Source of the DNA: Janthinobacterium sp. J1-1
Lineage (GTDB): Bacteria > Pseudomonadota > Gammaproteobacteria > Burkholderiales > Burkholderiaceae_D
Direction of reading: 5' to 3'
DNA length: 64,000 nt
Assembly: GCF_030944405.1 (NCBI RefSeq)
Contig: NZ_CP132340.1
Span: 124,001-188,000 of the forward strand
Positions 18,688-27,284 of this stretch are shown here, in pieces. The position numbers were made by a program, and so were the translations under genes. Positions within the stretch are counted from its first letter, which is position 1. Every line of letters starts with the position of its first letter. The notes below the pieces were generated by a model. It had not been told where the DNA came from and searched no databases. It was given only the letters and a program-made list of their open reading frames with translations.

Positions 18688-19142
18688 GCAGCTCGCGGCC
18701 AGCGGAGCGGCCTGGTTGAAGCGGAACGGTTTTCTGGTGGTAGCGAGCAACCGGTCCGCACTCGGATGCCGACAACGGGCCGATGTAATCGGATTCCGGT
18801 CGCATTGTTCGGCGATGATCGAGGCAAAGGTCAGACGAGCTGACTTCGTCGCAGACCTGAAACAGCCTCACCACCTGTCTGGCGGCGTCGGGCTGTATCG
18901 GTTCTATATTTGTCCGTCCGGCTTGATCAGTGCCGAGGAACTCCCGGCACGACGGGGCAGTTACATGTCCATGCCAACCACATTGCCGAAATAGCGCGGC
19001 CCTGCGGCAACATCTGGCCTGGGGCACAGTGCCCATCGCGGGATGGACCGAGTGGCAACATGAAATAGATCAGGATACAGAGCGAAGTGTCTTGTTCTCG
19101 ATCTTGCGGCGTCTGGCGCTGGGTAAGCCCCTCATGAAGTGA
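18668..19142 (+). pseudogene. PD-(D/E)XK-type nuclease gene with two apparent frameshifts
   Basis: The first 92 or so codons (frame of 18668) give a small nuclease-fold protein of the phage/plasmid type, with the conserved Asp in RADVIGF and the IEAKVRRADF box of PD-(D/E)XK enzymes. After EELP the expected continuation moves to the next frame (LHVHANHIAEIARPCGNIWPG, about 18961-19023). It then moves again to a third frame (HEIDQDTERSVLFSILRRLA, about 19056-19115), stopping at 19142. Two single-base losses, or sequencing errors, would explain this. The uninterrupted frame alone would make a 108-aa product ending at 18994. Confidence 0.55.
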
Positions 19143-19178
19143 CGGCGGTGACGCACCGCAGGCCACCACTGCCGCCAC

Positions 19179-19415
19179 TTACTCAAACGGCTTGTGTGGA
19201 TGCATCGCTCCCCACTCTGCCGATCCAGGCGACTCGAAGCCCGTAGGCTTGGGCATCGGGCGAATAGACTCCTGATCCCACATGCTGCGCGGCACCGGCC
19301 GCAGCCCCCAGCGCTTTAATAGCCGGCCGATCCAGCTGTCGCCGAACATCGCCCCCCGTGACAACAGGGCATCCGCCGCGGCCACCGCTTGTTCCTTGCT
19401 CAATCTTTGTTTCAT
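19179..19415 (-). CDS. Small hypothetical protein
   Basis: A 78-aa soluble protein read leftward. I chose ATG 19415 because AAGGAGG lies five bases upstream; the GTG at 19418 is too close to it. It is the last gene of a three-gene leftward group with the periplasmic protein and M48 protease. No family recognised. It converges with the nuclease pseudogene. Confidence 0.6.
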   Translation of the reverse strand: MKQRLSKEQAVAAADALLSRGAMFGDSWIGRLLKRWGLRPVPRSMWDQESIRPMPKPTGFESPGSAEWGAMHPHKPFE

Positions 19416-19429
19416 CACGTCCTCCTTGC

Positions 19430-19747
19430 TTATTTGCCGACCGCCCTGCGGTTACCAGTGTATACGCAAGCAATGATGGCCCCGTTACCAGGATGGTAGA
19501 CGACGCTCTTGGTGAAGTCGCATACCTGCATCGCCAATATGCTCTTGGCCCAGCCGATATCCAAGATATCACCCCGCTTGCAGCGATGCAAAGCTTCGAT
19601 AAAGCCCTGCTCGTTCTGGGCCGCCATGCCGAGGGCGCAGACTTTCTCGTTGCCGTCCGGATTGGCGCCGAAAGAATTATCGGCCAGCGCCGGGGTACTG
19701 CCGCTGATGGTGGCCAGTGCAATGGCGGTCGCGATTGCTTTCTTCAT
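19430..19747 (-). CDS. Small exported protein, unrecognised
   Basis: A 105-aa protein with a classic signal peptide (about 1-22, cleavage after Ala-Leu-Ala) and three or four cysteines in the mature chain. It starts inside the stop of the M48 protease gene (ATGA) and a GGAGGCTCC sequence precedes it. It could be a partner or substrate of that protease in the periplasm, but this is inference from the coupling alone. Confidence 0.65.
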   Translation of the reverse strand: MKKAIATAIALATISGSTPALADNSFGANPDGNEKVCALGMAAQNEQGFIEALHRCKRGDILDIGWAKSILAMQVCDFTKSVVYHPGNGAIIACVYTGNRRAVGK

Positions 19748-20547
19748 GTGGAGCCTCCTCGTGTGTGTTGATCAAGGGTAGTTTGGTCGTTCAGCCGTGC
19801 GATGCGGGCGCGGAACGTGGGATGGGAGCTGCATACTGTCTGCGAGGCTGGGATGTCGCCCAAAACTTCGCCCACGTAGGCCAGCGCGGCGCGCATGCGG
19901 GTGGCTCCGACCATCCGCGCCGCGTCGTGATCGGCAGCAAATTCCATCTGCCGCATCGTCCACAGCACAAAGAAGTTGGCCATCACCGCTATCGCCGCAG
20001 TGCTGTGCCCGATAATCACCAGCGACAGCAGCGAGCCGTATATCGTCAGGCGAATCAAGGCATGCCGCAACCTGATATGGCCAAACTCATGTGCGAGAAC
20101 TGACTCCAGCCGATCATCGTCCATCCCGGCGGCCTGGTCGCTGACCAGGATGGTGATGCCTTCCCCGATACCGCTCACCGTCACGTCGAACTTGTCGCTT
20201 TCATAGACATAAAACCGGGGAACGGCGACACCACTGACCCTGGCCAATGCGGCACCGATCCGCCGCACACGGTGCTGTCGGCCGGCACCCGCGACCATGC
20301 GCTTGAGTAGCAGCGCCCGCACCATCGGCTCGATCAGCAGCCAGCCATAGGCCACGCCGAAGCACGCCCACAGCGTGACGGCAAAACCGGAGTTGCCCCA
20401 GCCGGCGACCGCCTTGGCCAGTGCCTCGACGAGAGCCACCACCGCCACCAGGCAGATGAACAATAATAGATAGCGCGTGCGCGTCGAAGGCAATAAGTCC
20501 ATGGATCGATTCCAGTCTGTCCTTTTTCCATTCTTCCGCCGCCGCAT
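19744..20547 (-). CDS. M48 membrane metalloprotease (HtpX-like)
   Basis: A 267-aa protein with two N-terminal transmembrane segments, a zinc-binding HEFGH motif in LAHEFGHIRLRH, a further hydrophobic hairpin after it, and the downstream third ligand region MEFAADHDAARM. This is the layout of HtpX-type M48 peptidases that degrade misfolded membrane proteins. An internal ATG at 20502 is an alternative start. It is placed against the direction of the tra operon, between that operon and traI, which suggests a role in envelope quality control during conjugation. That role is inference. Confidence 0.82.
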   Translation of the reverse strand: MRRRKNGKRTDWNRSMDLLPSTRTRYLLLFICLVAVVALVEALAKAVAGWGNSGFAVTLWACFGVAYGWLLIEPMVRALLLKRMVAGAGRQHRVRRIGAALARVSGVAVPRFYVYESDKFDVTVSGIGEGITILVSDQAAGMDDDRLESVLAHEFGHIRLRHALIRLTIYGSLLSLVIIGHSTAAIAVMANFFVLWTMRQMEFAADHDAARMVGATRMRAALAYVGEVLGDIPASQTVCSSHPTFRARIARLNDQTTLDQHTRGGST

Positions 20548-20624
20548 CCCCGAACCGCGACTTTCCTCAATATTGCAGCGAAAATAGGTCCGACAAGTCC
20601 TCAGCGCCCAACGGTGCCGCCCTG

Positions 20625-23531
20625 CTACCGCTCGACGCCCGGGCTGCGCCCGCTGCTGCCGGGCGCCCCCTTTCCAGCCTTCGCGCTAGCGTCCTCATCA
20701 AGCTTGTGGCCGCTGACCAGATCCTGCACACTGAGCTTTTCGACAGCGCTGGTCTTGTTCTGCTCCTGCTCGATCAGTTCCCTGACCTTGTCGCTGTCAT
20801 TGGTGTAGATCGTCAGATCCAGCCTCGGGCGGGTGATGCCCACGTAGAAGGAGCGCTCTCCCATCGCCCTGCCGCTATCGGCTGTGATCAGAAAATTCAC
20901 GTCGTTGGTGGTCCTGCCTTGCGATGCGTACACCGTCATCGCATAGGCGTAGTCCCAATGGGAGTCTGACTTGTCCGTCGATTTCAATGTAATCAACCCC
21001 CTGGCAGTATCTAGGACGATCTCGTCTTCCGTGATCGCGGTGACCTTGCCCAGGGTGCCGTTGTGGACTCCCAGCTCCTTGTTGTTGCGCGTGAACCGCA
21101 GTTCGTCGCCGATGCCGAGTTCACGGGCGTCACGCTGGTATGCCTCCACCTTCGCATGCTTCTCGGGACTCCAGGTGACATGACGACCATCTTCCATGTG
21201 CAGTTTCACCTGATGGCGCGGTACGTCGACACTCATCACGGTGCCATAGCCTCCGCTGGCCACATCCAGACTGCGGTACTCGCGCCCGAACCGCACCACC
21301 ATGCCCGGTTCATAATACGGAGTCGAAGCCTTCTGCGCGTCAGTGAAGCCGGTTGGTACCAGAATATTCCGTTCCACCTGTTTTGCCCCAATCTCGCCGC
21401 GCTCCTGCAGTCCCTCACGCACCAGCTTGTTGATGACATGGCGGTCGTCGTTGAGAGGGACAATGATCAGCGCCCTGTCCCGATCCTGCGGATGCTTGTC
21501 GAGGATGTCGCCGGCTACTCTGGCCAGCAACGCACCTTTGTTGCCCAATTCGACCATACGATCGGCCAGAAATTCCAGCGCCGTCGTGTTCTGCCGCGCG
21601 ACCGCCGCCGATACCGCCTGCTTCAGGTCTTCGACCTGCTGCCGGTTGATGTCAGACATCACGGCGCCATCGATCCCTGCCTTCTGCAGCAGCTCAAATG
21701 GTTTGCCAGCCTCCACCGCGTTGTGCTGCAACTCGTCCCCTACAAGCACCAGCCGGGCGCCTGCCTTTTGGGCCATCACCATCAGCTGCGTCATCTCGCG
21801 CTGCCCCGACAGCGAGGCCTCATCCATAATCCACAGTTCTTCGAGGGCATAGGCCCCTTCCTTGGCTTTGCCAGGCAGTGTGACGGACACGGTCCGCCAC
21901 TGCTTCCCGGCCAAGTCGATCGCACCAAATAACTCCAGAGTCACCGGTTCCGGTTTGGCTTCGTTGACCGCGCGGCGGCCTTCGTCCAGCAAGAACCTGG
22001 CGGTCGTCACGCTCTCGATACCCGATTCCGTCGCTAGGGTCAGAGCCGCCATCGCGCTCGGCGCCATCCCGCGCACGGTGTATCCAGCCTCCTCTGCGGC
22101 GGTACGCACCAGTTCGAGCATCGTCGTCTTGCCAACGCCGGCGTACCCTTGCAGTCCAACGAACCGGTCTTGCGAGGTCAACACCACGCGCGCGGCATCC
22201 TCCTGGCCAACAGTCAGCCGGAACGGCGTGTCGCTGGCCACAGATCGCGCCTGCTCGAAAGCGACGACCGCCGCCTCCACCTTTTCCACGCCCATAATCG
22301 GCCGCACGGCGCCTCGCCCACCATCCAGCATGGTGAGCATGTCCCGCTCCCGTTTCAGTGCTTCTGGCGTCGTTATATGGCCTGCCAGGGGCGTCGACAG
22401 TGCCTCTTTTGCCGCCAGCTTGGCGACCAGCGCCTTTTCAACCTCCTCCAGGCGTACGCTTGCCCACGGTGCATCTTTGACCGCATGCTCCAGGGCGACC
22501 CGGATCACTTCTTCCCGCGGCACCACGCTTTCGCGTTCGGTCAGGTGAGCGATGGCGAAGCGCACCGCGTCCGTCGCCTTCGCCGCGCTTACTGCTGGAT
22601 CGGTCGGCGGCGCGCCGCCTTGCTCACGCTCGGCCTCGATCTTGCTGAAATCAACCCCCACGGACCGGGCCCGTTGCCGCCAGTCTTCGCGCAGCGCCTG
22701 GTGGTCGACCTCGGACTTCGCATCGCGGGTGCGCAGCGCGGCGTCCTCGCGCTGCGCCGCCGTGGCTGTCTCGCGCGTCAGGCCGAATTTTTCCAAACGT
22801 TCCTCGATGGCCTGGCTGCGCTGGCTGAAGTGGCCGATCTGTTCGCGCGAGATACCGGCAACCTCCCACCGGCCGTCCTGGGTCGATTCCAGCCGATAGC
22901 CCAGCTCTCGCAGGTTGGCGGCCAGTTCGCTGTCGTAGATCGCCCCCAGCAGCTTCTGGTTTTTGTAGATCAGCTCATTGGAGATCGATCGCCAGCGCCC
23001 GTCTTCCAGTTGGGTCGCGTTGGCGATCACCAGGTGTGTATGGGTCTGAGGATCAAGGTCGCGGCTGGTGGTGTGGTGGAATCGGCCTACGATCAGATTA
23101 TCGGTTCGCACGGTCGTCGTTTCACCTGCTTCCGTCACCCGCGCCTGCACCAGATTCTGCTCGATGTAATCGAGCACCTTGGTCACCGCCGCCTCGTGCG
23201 CGCAGCGCACATCCTGCTTGTCTTCCACCTCAGCCAGGATCGAGACGGATTTTGGCGCCGAGAGGGTGACGTCGAAGCCGGGCCGGTGGTCACGCAACAA
23301 CTCGCCATCAGGACCCTTGCCAAGAATTTTGCCGAGACCGAACTCGCCGATCTCACCGGCAAGTACCTTGGCAAAGTCTTCCGGTCCGACGCTGCCTGTC
23401 AGGCCCAGCGCCTCGGCACCTTTGCCAGCCCAGGCCGACATCGCCTGGTTTTCGTCCTGGCTGTAGTAGTTGTCCTCGGCGTAGTAGCTGGCGGCGCTGG
23501 CGACACTGGAGACGTTACTCATCGAGAGCAT
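20625..23531 (-). CDS. traI: TraI/TrwC-type relaxase-helicase (MobF)
   Basis: A 968-aa bifunctional conjugative relaxase that nicks oriT and unwinds the transferred strand. The relaxase domain has paired catalytic tyrosines (Y16/Y17 and Y22/Y23) and the metal-binding histidines H153, H164 and H166 (PQTHTH). The helicase domain begins with Walker A GYAGVGKT (462-469) and continues through SF1 motifs including the C-terminal YASQGRT. The length equals R388 TrwC rather than the longer F TraI, and the start MLSM resembles TrwC. It overlaps the end of traD by 17 bp. Confidence 0.95.
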   Translation of the reverse strand: MLSMSNVSSVASAASYYAEDNYYSQDENQAMSAWAGKGAEALGLTGSVGPEDFAKVLAGEIGEFGLGKILGKGPDGELLRDHRPGFDVTLSAPKSVSILAEVEDKQDVRCAHEAAVTKVLDYIEQNLVQARVTEAGETTTVRTDNLIVGRFHHTTSRDLDPQTHTHLVIANATQLEDGRWRSISNELIYKNQKLLGAIYDSELAANLRELGYRLESTQDGRWEVAGISREQIGHFSQRSQAIEERLEKFGLTRETATAAQREDAALRTRDAKSEVDHQALREDWRQRARSVGVDFSKIEAEREQGGAPPTDPAVSAAKATDAVRFAIAHLTERESVVPREEVIRVALEHAVKDAPWASVRLEEVEKALVAKLAAKEALSTPLAGHITTPEALKRERDMLTMLDGGRGAVRPIMGVEKVEAAVVAFEQARSVASDTPFRLTVGQEDAARVVLTSQDRFVGLQGYAGVGKTTMLELVRTAAEEAGYTVRGMAPSAMAALTLATESGIESVTTARFLLDEGRRAVNEAKPEPVTLELFGAIDLAGKQWRTVSVTLPGKAKEGAYALEELWIMDEASLSGQREMTQLMVMAQKAGARLVLVGDELQHNAVEAGKPFELLQKAGIDGAVMSDINRQQVEDLKQAVSAAVARQNTTALEFLADRMVELGNKGALLARVAGDILDKHPQDRDRALIIVPLNDDRHVINKLVREGLQERGEIGAKQVERNILVPTGFTDAQKASTPYYEPGMVVRFGREYRSLDVASGGYGTVMSVDVPRHQVKLHMEDGRHVTWSPEKHAKVEAYQRDARELGIGDELRFTRNNKELGVHNGTLGKVTAITEDEIVLDTARGLITLKSTDKSDSHWDYAYAMTVYASQGRTTNDVNFLITADSGRAMGERSFYVGITRPRLDLTIYTNDSDKVRELIEQEQNKTSAVEKLSVQDLVSGHKLDEDASAKAGKGAPGSSGRSPGVER

Positions 23532-25263
23532 AGCTGATGATCTCCTTTTCGATGAATGGCGGCGCGATCAACGGGTATTCCTGGTAGTCGAAGTTGACCT
23601 TCATGACCTCGTTGCGGCCGGCCAGGCGCAAGTATCCGGTTAACGGCGGCAAGCCCATGATTTGCGATGCCATGACCAGCTCGCGCTTCTCACGCCGGGT
23701 GGCAATCGTCACGCCGTCCCGGGTTGGGTCGACGCCAAAACTGATGTTTTCGTCCTTTTCCATCAGTTCCTGATCGCCCAGGTTCTCGCTGACATATTTG
23801 GCGGTTAGGTAGTCCGGCACCAGCATCGCCAGCCGCGTCTGCAGCATGGAAATGATCGTCTGCGCGTCGTCGTCGCCGTAAATCTTGCGCACCTGCGCGA
23901 TGTTCTGGTAACCCAGCATTAGCGCGATACCGTATTTCCGACCGCGCGTCGCCACTTCTTTCAGGGTGCTGATCCGGTCCAGCGACGACAACTCGTCGAG
24001 CACGGAGAAAATCATCCGCGATCGGCTCGGCGGCAGCGACATGACAGCCCGCATCGCGATGTCGAACCACGCGGTGAGCAGCGGCTTCATCGTGCTCAGC
24101 ATTTCTTCCTTGGTTGCGAGGAATAACCAGCTATCGGTCGTCTCGTCGTTGACCCAGTCGCGGATGGAAAACTGCGCTGACGGCTCGCCGTCGCCCAGAT
24201 AGCGCATCGCCTTGGCCGCACGCACTACATTCATCCGGATGCCGAGTGCCGTCTTGGCGGCCTCGGGATCCATGTAGACAGCCGCCGGCAGCTTCTTGAC
24301 GATCGCCTGGATCTCCTTCAGGGTGAGCACGTTCACCACCTCCACCAGCCGCCGGTTGGTCGCCTGATTGATCTTGGCCAGGCGCGCCAGAATGTCCTCC
24401 AGCACGGCCTGGCCGCCCTCTTCCCAAAATGGTTCATTGTGCGTTTTCACGGGAATGAAGGATTCCGATATGTTCGCGTAATCATAAATCTTGCGCGCCT
24501 CGTTCCATGCCGTCCAGGGGGGACTGCGCTCGTCGAAGGGATTGAGAATGATATCGATGCCGGGTCGGTAGAAATTCTCGATGAATTCACCGGTCGAATC
24601 AAAAACCAGTGCACGTTTGCCGATGCGGCGTATGTCTTTCAGCACCGCCTTGATCGCGACCGATTTACCGGAACCCACCGCACCGGATACCGCTATGTTG
24701 TAGACCTCGCGTCCGGCTTCCATCGGAATGCCCGCGATATGGATCTCGCTGCACTTTCCCTGCGCTTCAAGGTCATTGATGACGGCTTTTGGTTCGGCAA
24801 ATACCGCTCCGCGCACAAATTCGTCTTTCGATACCTTTTTGCCGAACTGCCGCCAAGCCCAGTTGGTCAGGAAAAATACCGCCGCGCCGGCGGCCACCGA
24901 CACCCATGCGCACATCTTGAGCTTGCGTTTTATCTCCGACCATTCGGGAGTGGTTATTTGCAGGAGCTTCTCGGCCGGCACAAGAAATGTCTTGTCTTCT
25001 CCACGCCTGGCCAATGTGAATTTGACTTTAGCCTGCGGCTTGTTTGACTCTACGTTGAATGTGGCGACAGTGCGGCTCACGATGATTTGTCCCTCTTCTT
25101 CACTCAGCATGGCATTGCCGATGAACAGGCAAGATCCGGCTGCAGTGATCAGCGCCATCATGAAACTGAAAAACAGGGCGCTGAAATACAGGCCATATTC
25201 ATGTCGCATGACCTCGGCGCCGCGCGTAAATTGGTGCCGCTTGTCGTTTCGGCTGATGGTCAT
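23515..25263 (-). CDS. traD: TraD/TrwB coupling protein (VirD4 family)
   Basis: A 582-aa hexameric ATPase that brings the relaxosome to the secretion channel. It has two transmembrane segments (about 28-50 and 118-135), Walker A GAVGSGKS (194-201) and Walker B in MIFSVLDELSSL (about 425). The start is ATG 25263, which overlaps the upstream stop (ATGA); longer ORF forms have no ribosome-binding site. The protein lacks the long acidic tail of F TraD and is closer in size to R388 TrwB. Confidence 0.93.
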   Translation of the reverse strand: MTISRNDKRHQFTRGAEVMRHEYGLYFSALFFSFMMALITAAGSCLFIGNAMLSEEEGQIIVSRTVATFNVESNKPQAKVKFTLARRGEDKTFLVPAEKLLQITTPEWSEIKRKLKMCAWVSVAAGAAVFFLTNWAWRQFGKKVSKDEFVRGAVFAEPKAVINDLEAQGKCSEIHIAGIPMEAGREVYNIAVSGAVGSGKSVAIKAVLKDIRRIGKRALVFDSTGEFIENFYRPGIDIILNPFDERSPPWTAWNEARKIYDYANISESFIPVKTHNEPFWEEGGQAVLEDILARLAKINQATNRRLVEVVNVLTLKEIQAIVKKLPAAVYMDPEAAKTALGIRMNVVRAAKAMRYLGDGEPSAQFSIRDWVNDETTDSWLFLATKEEMLSTMKPLLTAWFDIAMRAVMSLPPSRSRMIFSVLDELSSLDRISTLKEVATRGRKYGIALMLGYQNIAQVRKIYGDDDAQTIISMLQTRLAMLVPDYLTAKYVSENLGDQELMEKDENISFGVDPTRDGVTIATRREKRELVMASQIMGLPPLTGYLRLAGRNEVMKVNFDYQEYPLIAPPFIEKEIISYALDE

Positions 25264-25607
25264 GATGCTGCTCCGGGCGGATATATGGCCTCCAGTTGCT
25301 TGTCGGCCCACCGCAACGCCTCGGTGCCGAGCGTCTCCGGATGGCGAACCATGCCGCGCAGTTGCGCCTCGACGACGTATCGCGTGGCGAGGGTCTGGCG
25401 CAGGGTCTCGCGCTGATATCCATTGTTGGCGGCGCCCTGGATGCTGGCGATCAACTCATCGGTAGTCTTGTCCCGCAAGCCGCGGATAAGCAACTCTGTG
25501 GCGATGAATGTCTCGGATTTGTTGAGCAGGGTGGCCTGGTTGGCGATCCAGTTGCGCAGATCGGCTGGCAGACGCAGCCCGAGAATTTTGGGATCTTTCT
25601 TCATCAT
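25260..25607 (-). CDS. Relaxosome accessory protein (TrwA/TraM-like position)
   Basis: A 115-aa protein with an N-terminal stretch (KILGLRLPADLRNWIANQATLL) that has the pattern of a ribbon-helix-helix DNA-binding domain, followed by a helical tail. AGGAG lies six bases before ATG 25607. Position next to the coupling protein and the gene-free region is that of TrwA in R388, which binds oriT and stimulates TrwC/TrwB. The assignment is from fold pattern and position. Confidence 0.7.
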   Translation of the reverse strand: MMKKDPKILGLRLPADLRNWIANQATLLNKSETFIATELLIRGLRDKTTDELIASIQGAANNGYQRETLRQTLATRYVVEAQLRGMVRHPETLGTEALRWADKQLEAIYPPGAAS

Positions 25608-25850
25608 CAAAAACTCCTTTTAAATCAAAGGGTTTGCGACCTGAGAAAAGCAACGCGTTAACAGAGCGCAAGCGACTCGTTAACGCTGAAAGCCAAGCGC
25701 AGCGCGGCTTTCAGCGGCAACCGGAGGTTGCGTGATGTGTGGGGCTCTAGAGGGGGCACGGGGGCTCCCCCGTGGCACCTCTTGGTGCCCTGTCTTTATG
25801 TAACGCCGTCCCACCAGGGGGATTTTTCCCCTGGTGGGGATCTCAGGGCC

Positions 25851-25893
25851 GTCCTGCATCAGGGTGGGGTTCCCTGATGCAGGACTTTTTTTT
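25851..25893 (+). terminator. Strong hairpin with T-run reading rightward
   Basis: Perfect 14-bp stem (25851-25864 with 25872-25885), seven-base loop, then eight T residues on the + strand. This is a textbook Rho-independent terminator for rightward transcription, yet no + strand gene lies upstream within the gap. It may end a rightward RNA that covers the hairpin series, block read-through toward the Stb-like operon, or act as DNA structure at oriT. Confidence 0.65.
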
Positions 25894-25964
25894 ATCCACA
25901 AATTTCATGTTGTAAAGAATTTCTCAAATAAATTTTATTAAATGAATTTATAAGGAATACATTC

Positions 25965-26014
25965 AGGATACGCTCGATAAAACTATACTACGGTCCGCAT
26001 ACAAAAAGGATACG
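25965..26014 (+). repeat. Direct repeat AGGATACG, two copies
   Basis: AGGATACG occurs at 25965-25972 and 26007-26014, 42 bp apart, with a related AGGAATAC just before the first. These lie in the AT-rich half of the candidate oriT region and could be protein-binding repeats. Confidence 0.4.
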
Positions 26015-26050
26015 ATTCACGATTTTTATACTAAAATATTCACATAACAT

Positions 26051-26119
26051 GGCTTGAAGTATTTTTTCAAATTGAAACTTTGAAGCGCAATGCTTGAATA
26101 CATTTAATTATTGAAACTT
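26051..26119 (+). repeat. Two imperfect ~40-bp tandem repeats upstream of the StbA-like gene
   Basis: Unit one starts with GCTTGAAGTA (26052) and ends with ATTGAAACTT (26071-26080). Unit two starts with GCTTGAATAC (26092) and ends with ATTGAAACTT (26110-26119). The spacing of both landmarks is about 40 bp. R388 StbA binds direct repeats upstream of its own gene next to oriT, so these are candidate binding sites for the protein encoded at 26167. Confidence 0.5.
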
Positions 26120-26166
26120 AACGAATTTCATTAAACAAATTTCACAAAAAATTTTTTCCTTTTGAC

Positions 26167-26550
26167 ATGACTGTCGACGTCGAAACTTACTTGGCACAGC
26201 TAGCAGGTGGAATGGGCAAGCTTGCTGCATGGGAAGCCGAAATATTTCAACTGTATCGGGCACGGGTTTCATATCAAAAAATCGCCACCTTTTTGGCGCT
26301 CAACGGTGTTAAAGCGACGAAAATGGAGGTGTACCGATTTATTCACCGAAAGAAGCGCACCCACCTGCTGCGGCCCGAAGATGATCTGCCTGCACAGCAG
26401 ACATCGACACAGACGAATTGCAAACCAGAAATTCACTCCGGCTCAGAGATTCCAGGCATTACTCAGGAGCCGGAACAAGCAGAAGACAGGTCGCAATTAC
26501 CAAAATTTAGTTGGAGCAAAAATAGAGCGAAAGACAAACCAACCTGGTGA
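26167..26550 (+). CDS. StbA/TraK-like DNA-binding protein
   Basis: A 127-aa basic protein with a helix-turn-helix-like N-terminal half (about residues 33-60, YQKIATFLALNGV...VYRFIHRK) and a low-complexity, polar C-terminal tail. It is the first gene of a three-gene operon with a ParA-type ATPase and a coiled-coil membrane protein, the layout of R388 stbABC and IncP traKLM. The first members of those operons bind DNA beside oriT. The next gene starts 7 bp after its stop. Confidence 0.68.
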   Translation: MTVDVETYLAQLAGGMGKLAAWEAEIFQLYRARVSYQKIATFLALNGVKATKMEVYRFIHRKKRTHLLRPEDDLPAQQTSTQTNCKPEIHSGSEIPGITQEPEQAEDRSQLPKFSWSKNRAKDKPTW

Positions 26551-26557
26551 GGACAAT

Positions 26558-27283
26558 ATGAACTCGAACCAAATACATTTTATTTTGCAGGGAAAAGGCG
26601 GTGTTGGCAAATCACTGATTGCGGCAATACTTGTGCAATATTTTGCAGATCGACATGGTGCGGTCAAGCCGTTCGACACCGATCCTGTCAACGACACCCT
26701 GTCGCAATACAAGGCATTTTCGTCGCGACGCATCGACATTCTGGATCAGATGAACAATATTAATGCCAGGGAATTTGATGGCCTGATTGAGGACCTGTTG
26801 ACCAGCGACAATGCCTGTGTGGTTGATAATGGGGCATCCACCTTTATTCCGCTGATGTCGTACATGGTGGAAAACAAGGCAATCGAGCTGCTCCAGGACG
26901 CGGGCAAGAAGGTGCTCATCCATTCTGTGATCACGGGCGGCCAGGCATTTGACGATACGCTGCAGGGATTGTCCATCATGCTGCACAACCAGACGGCACC
27001 GATCATAGTCTGGCTAAACGAGTTTTTTGGCGTGGTCGAACGCGATGGGCGAGCATTTGTAGATTCGACGCTGTATCAGGAAAACCAGGCGCGCATACAC
27101 AGCGTCATTCGCATCGAAAAAGGCAATCCGGATACCTTTGGTAAAGACATGGAATTGCTGGGCAAAAGCAAATTGACATTCGATGAGGCCCAGCAATCTT
27201 CGATGTTCAGCATCATGCCCAGACAACGCCTGAAAATGGTGCGTCAGTCGCTGTTCGCACAGCTCGACGCAGCGAGTTTCTGA
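26558..27283 (+). CDS. ParA-family ATPase (StbB/TraL-like)
   Basis: A 241-aa protein with a deviant Walker A motif GKGGVGKS (12-19) and the DTDPVN box near residue 40, the pattern of IncP TraL and R388 StbB. GTGAGGA precedes ATG 26558; the longer overlapping ORF from 26207 is a shadow. In R388, StbA and StbB balance plasmid segregation against conjugation by positioning the DNA. A similar role is likely here, by analogy. Confidence 0.8.
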   Translation: MNSNQIHFILQGKGGVGKSLIAAILVQYFADRHGAVKPFDTDPVNDTLSQYKAFSSRRIDILDQMNNINAREFDGLIEDLLTSDNACVVDNGASTFIPLMSYMVENKAIELLQDAGKKVLIHSVITGGQAFDDTLQGLSIMLHNQTAPIIVWLNEFFGVVERDGRAFVDSTLYQENQARIHSVIRIEKGNPDTFGKDMELLGKSKLTFDEAQQSSMFSIMPRQRLKMVRQSLFAQLDAASF

Positions 27284-27284
27284 T

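Larger units (their letters stand above)
25611..26166. other. Gene-free region, candidate oriT and control region
   Basis: About 555 bp between the leftward traD-traI group and the rightward StbABC-like operon. The left half is GC-rich with five successive inverted repeats: 25684-25716 (11-bp arms), 25717-25731 (6), 25774-25789 (6), 25810-25838 (11) and 25851-25885 (14). The right half (from about 25886) is strongly AT-rich and holds direct repeats. In R388, oriT lies exactly between trwA and stbA, so this is the best place for the nick site. I could not identify the nick sequence itself. Confidence 0.6.

Noticed and set aside
22149..23537. Rightward 462-codon open frame
   Set aside because: Antisense to the relaxase gene, whose motifs are unambiguous on the other strand.
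25611..26166. CRISPR array
   Set aside because: Repeats are few, dissimilar and hairpin-like; no regular repeat-spacer pattern here or elsewhere in the window.
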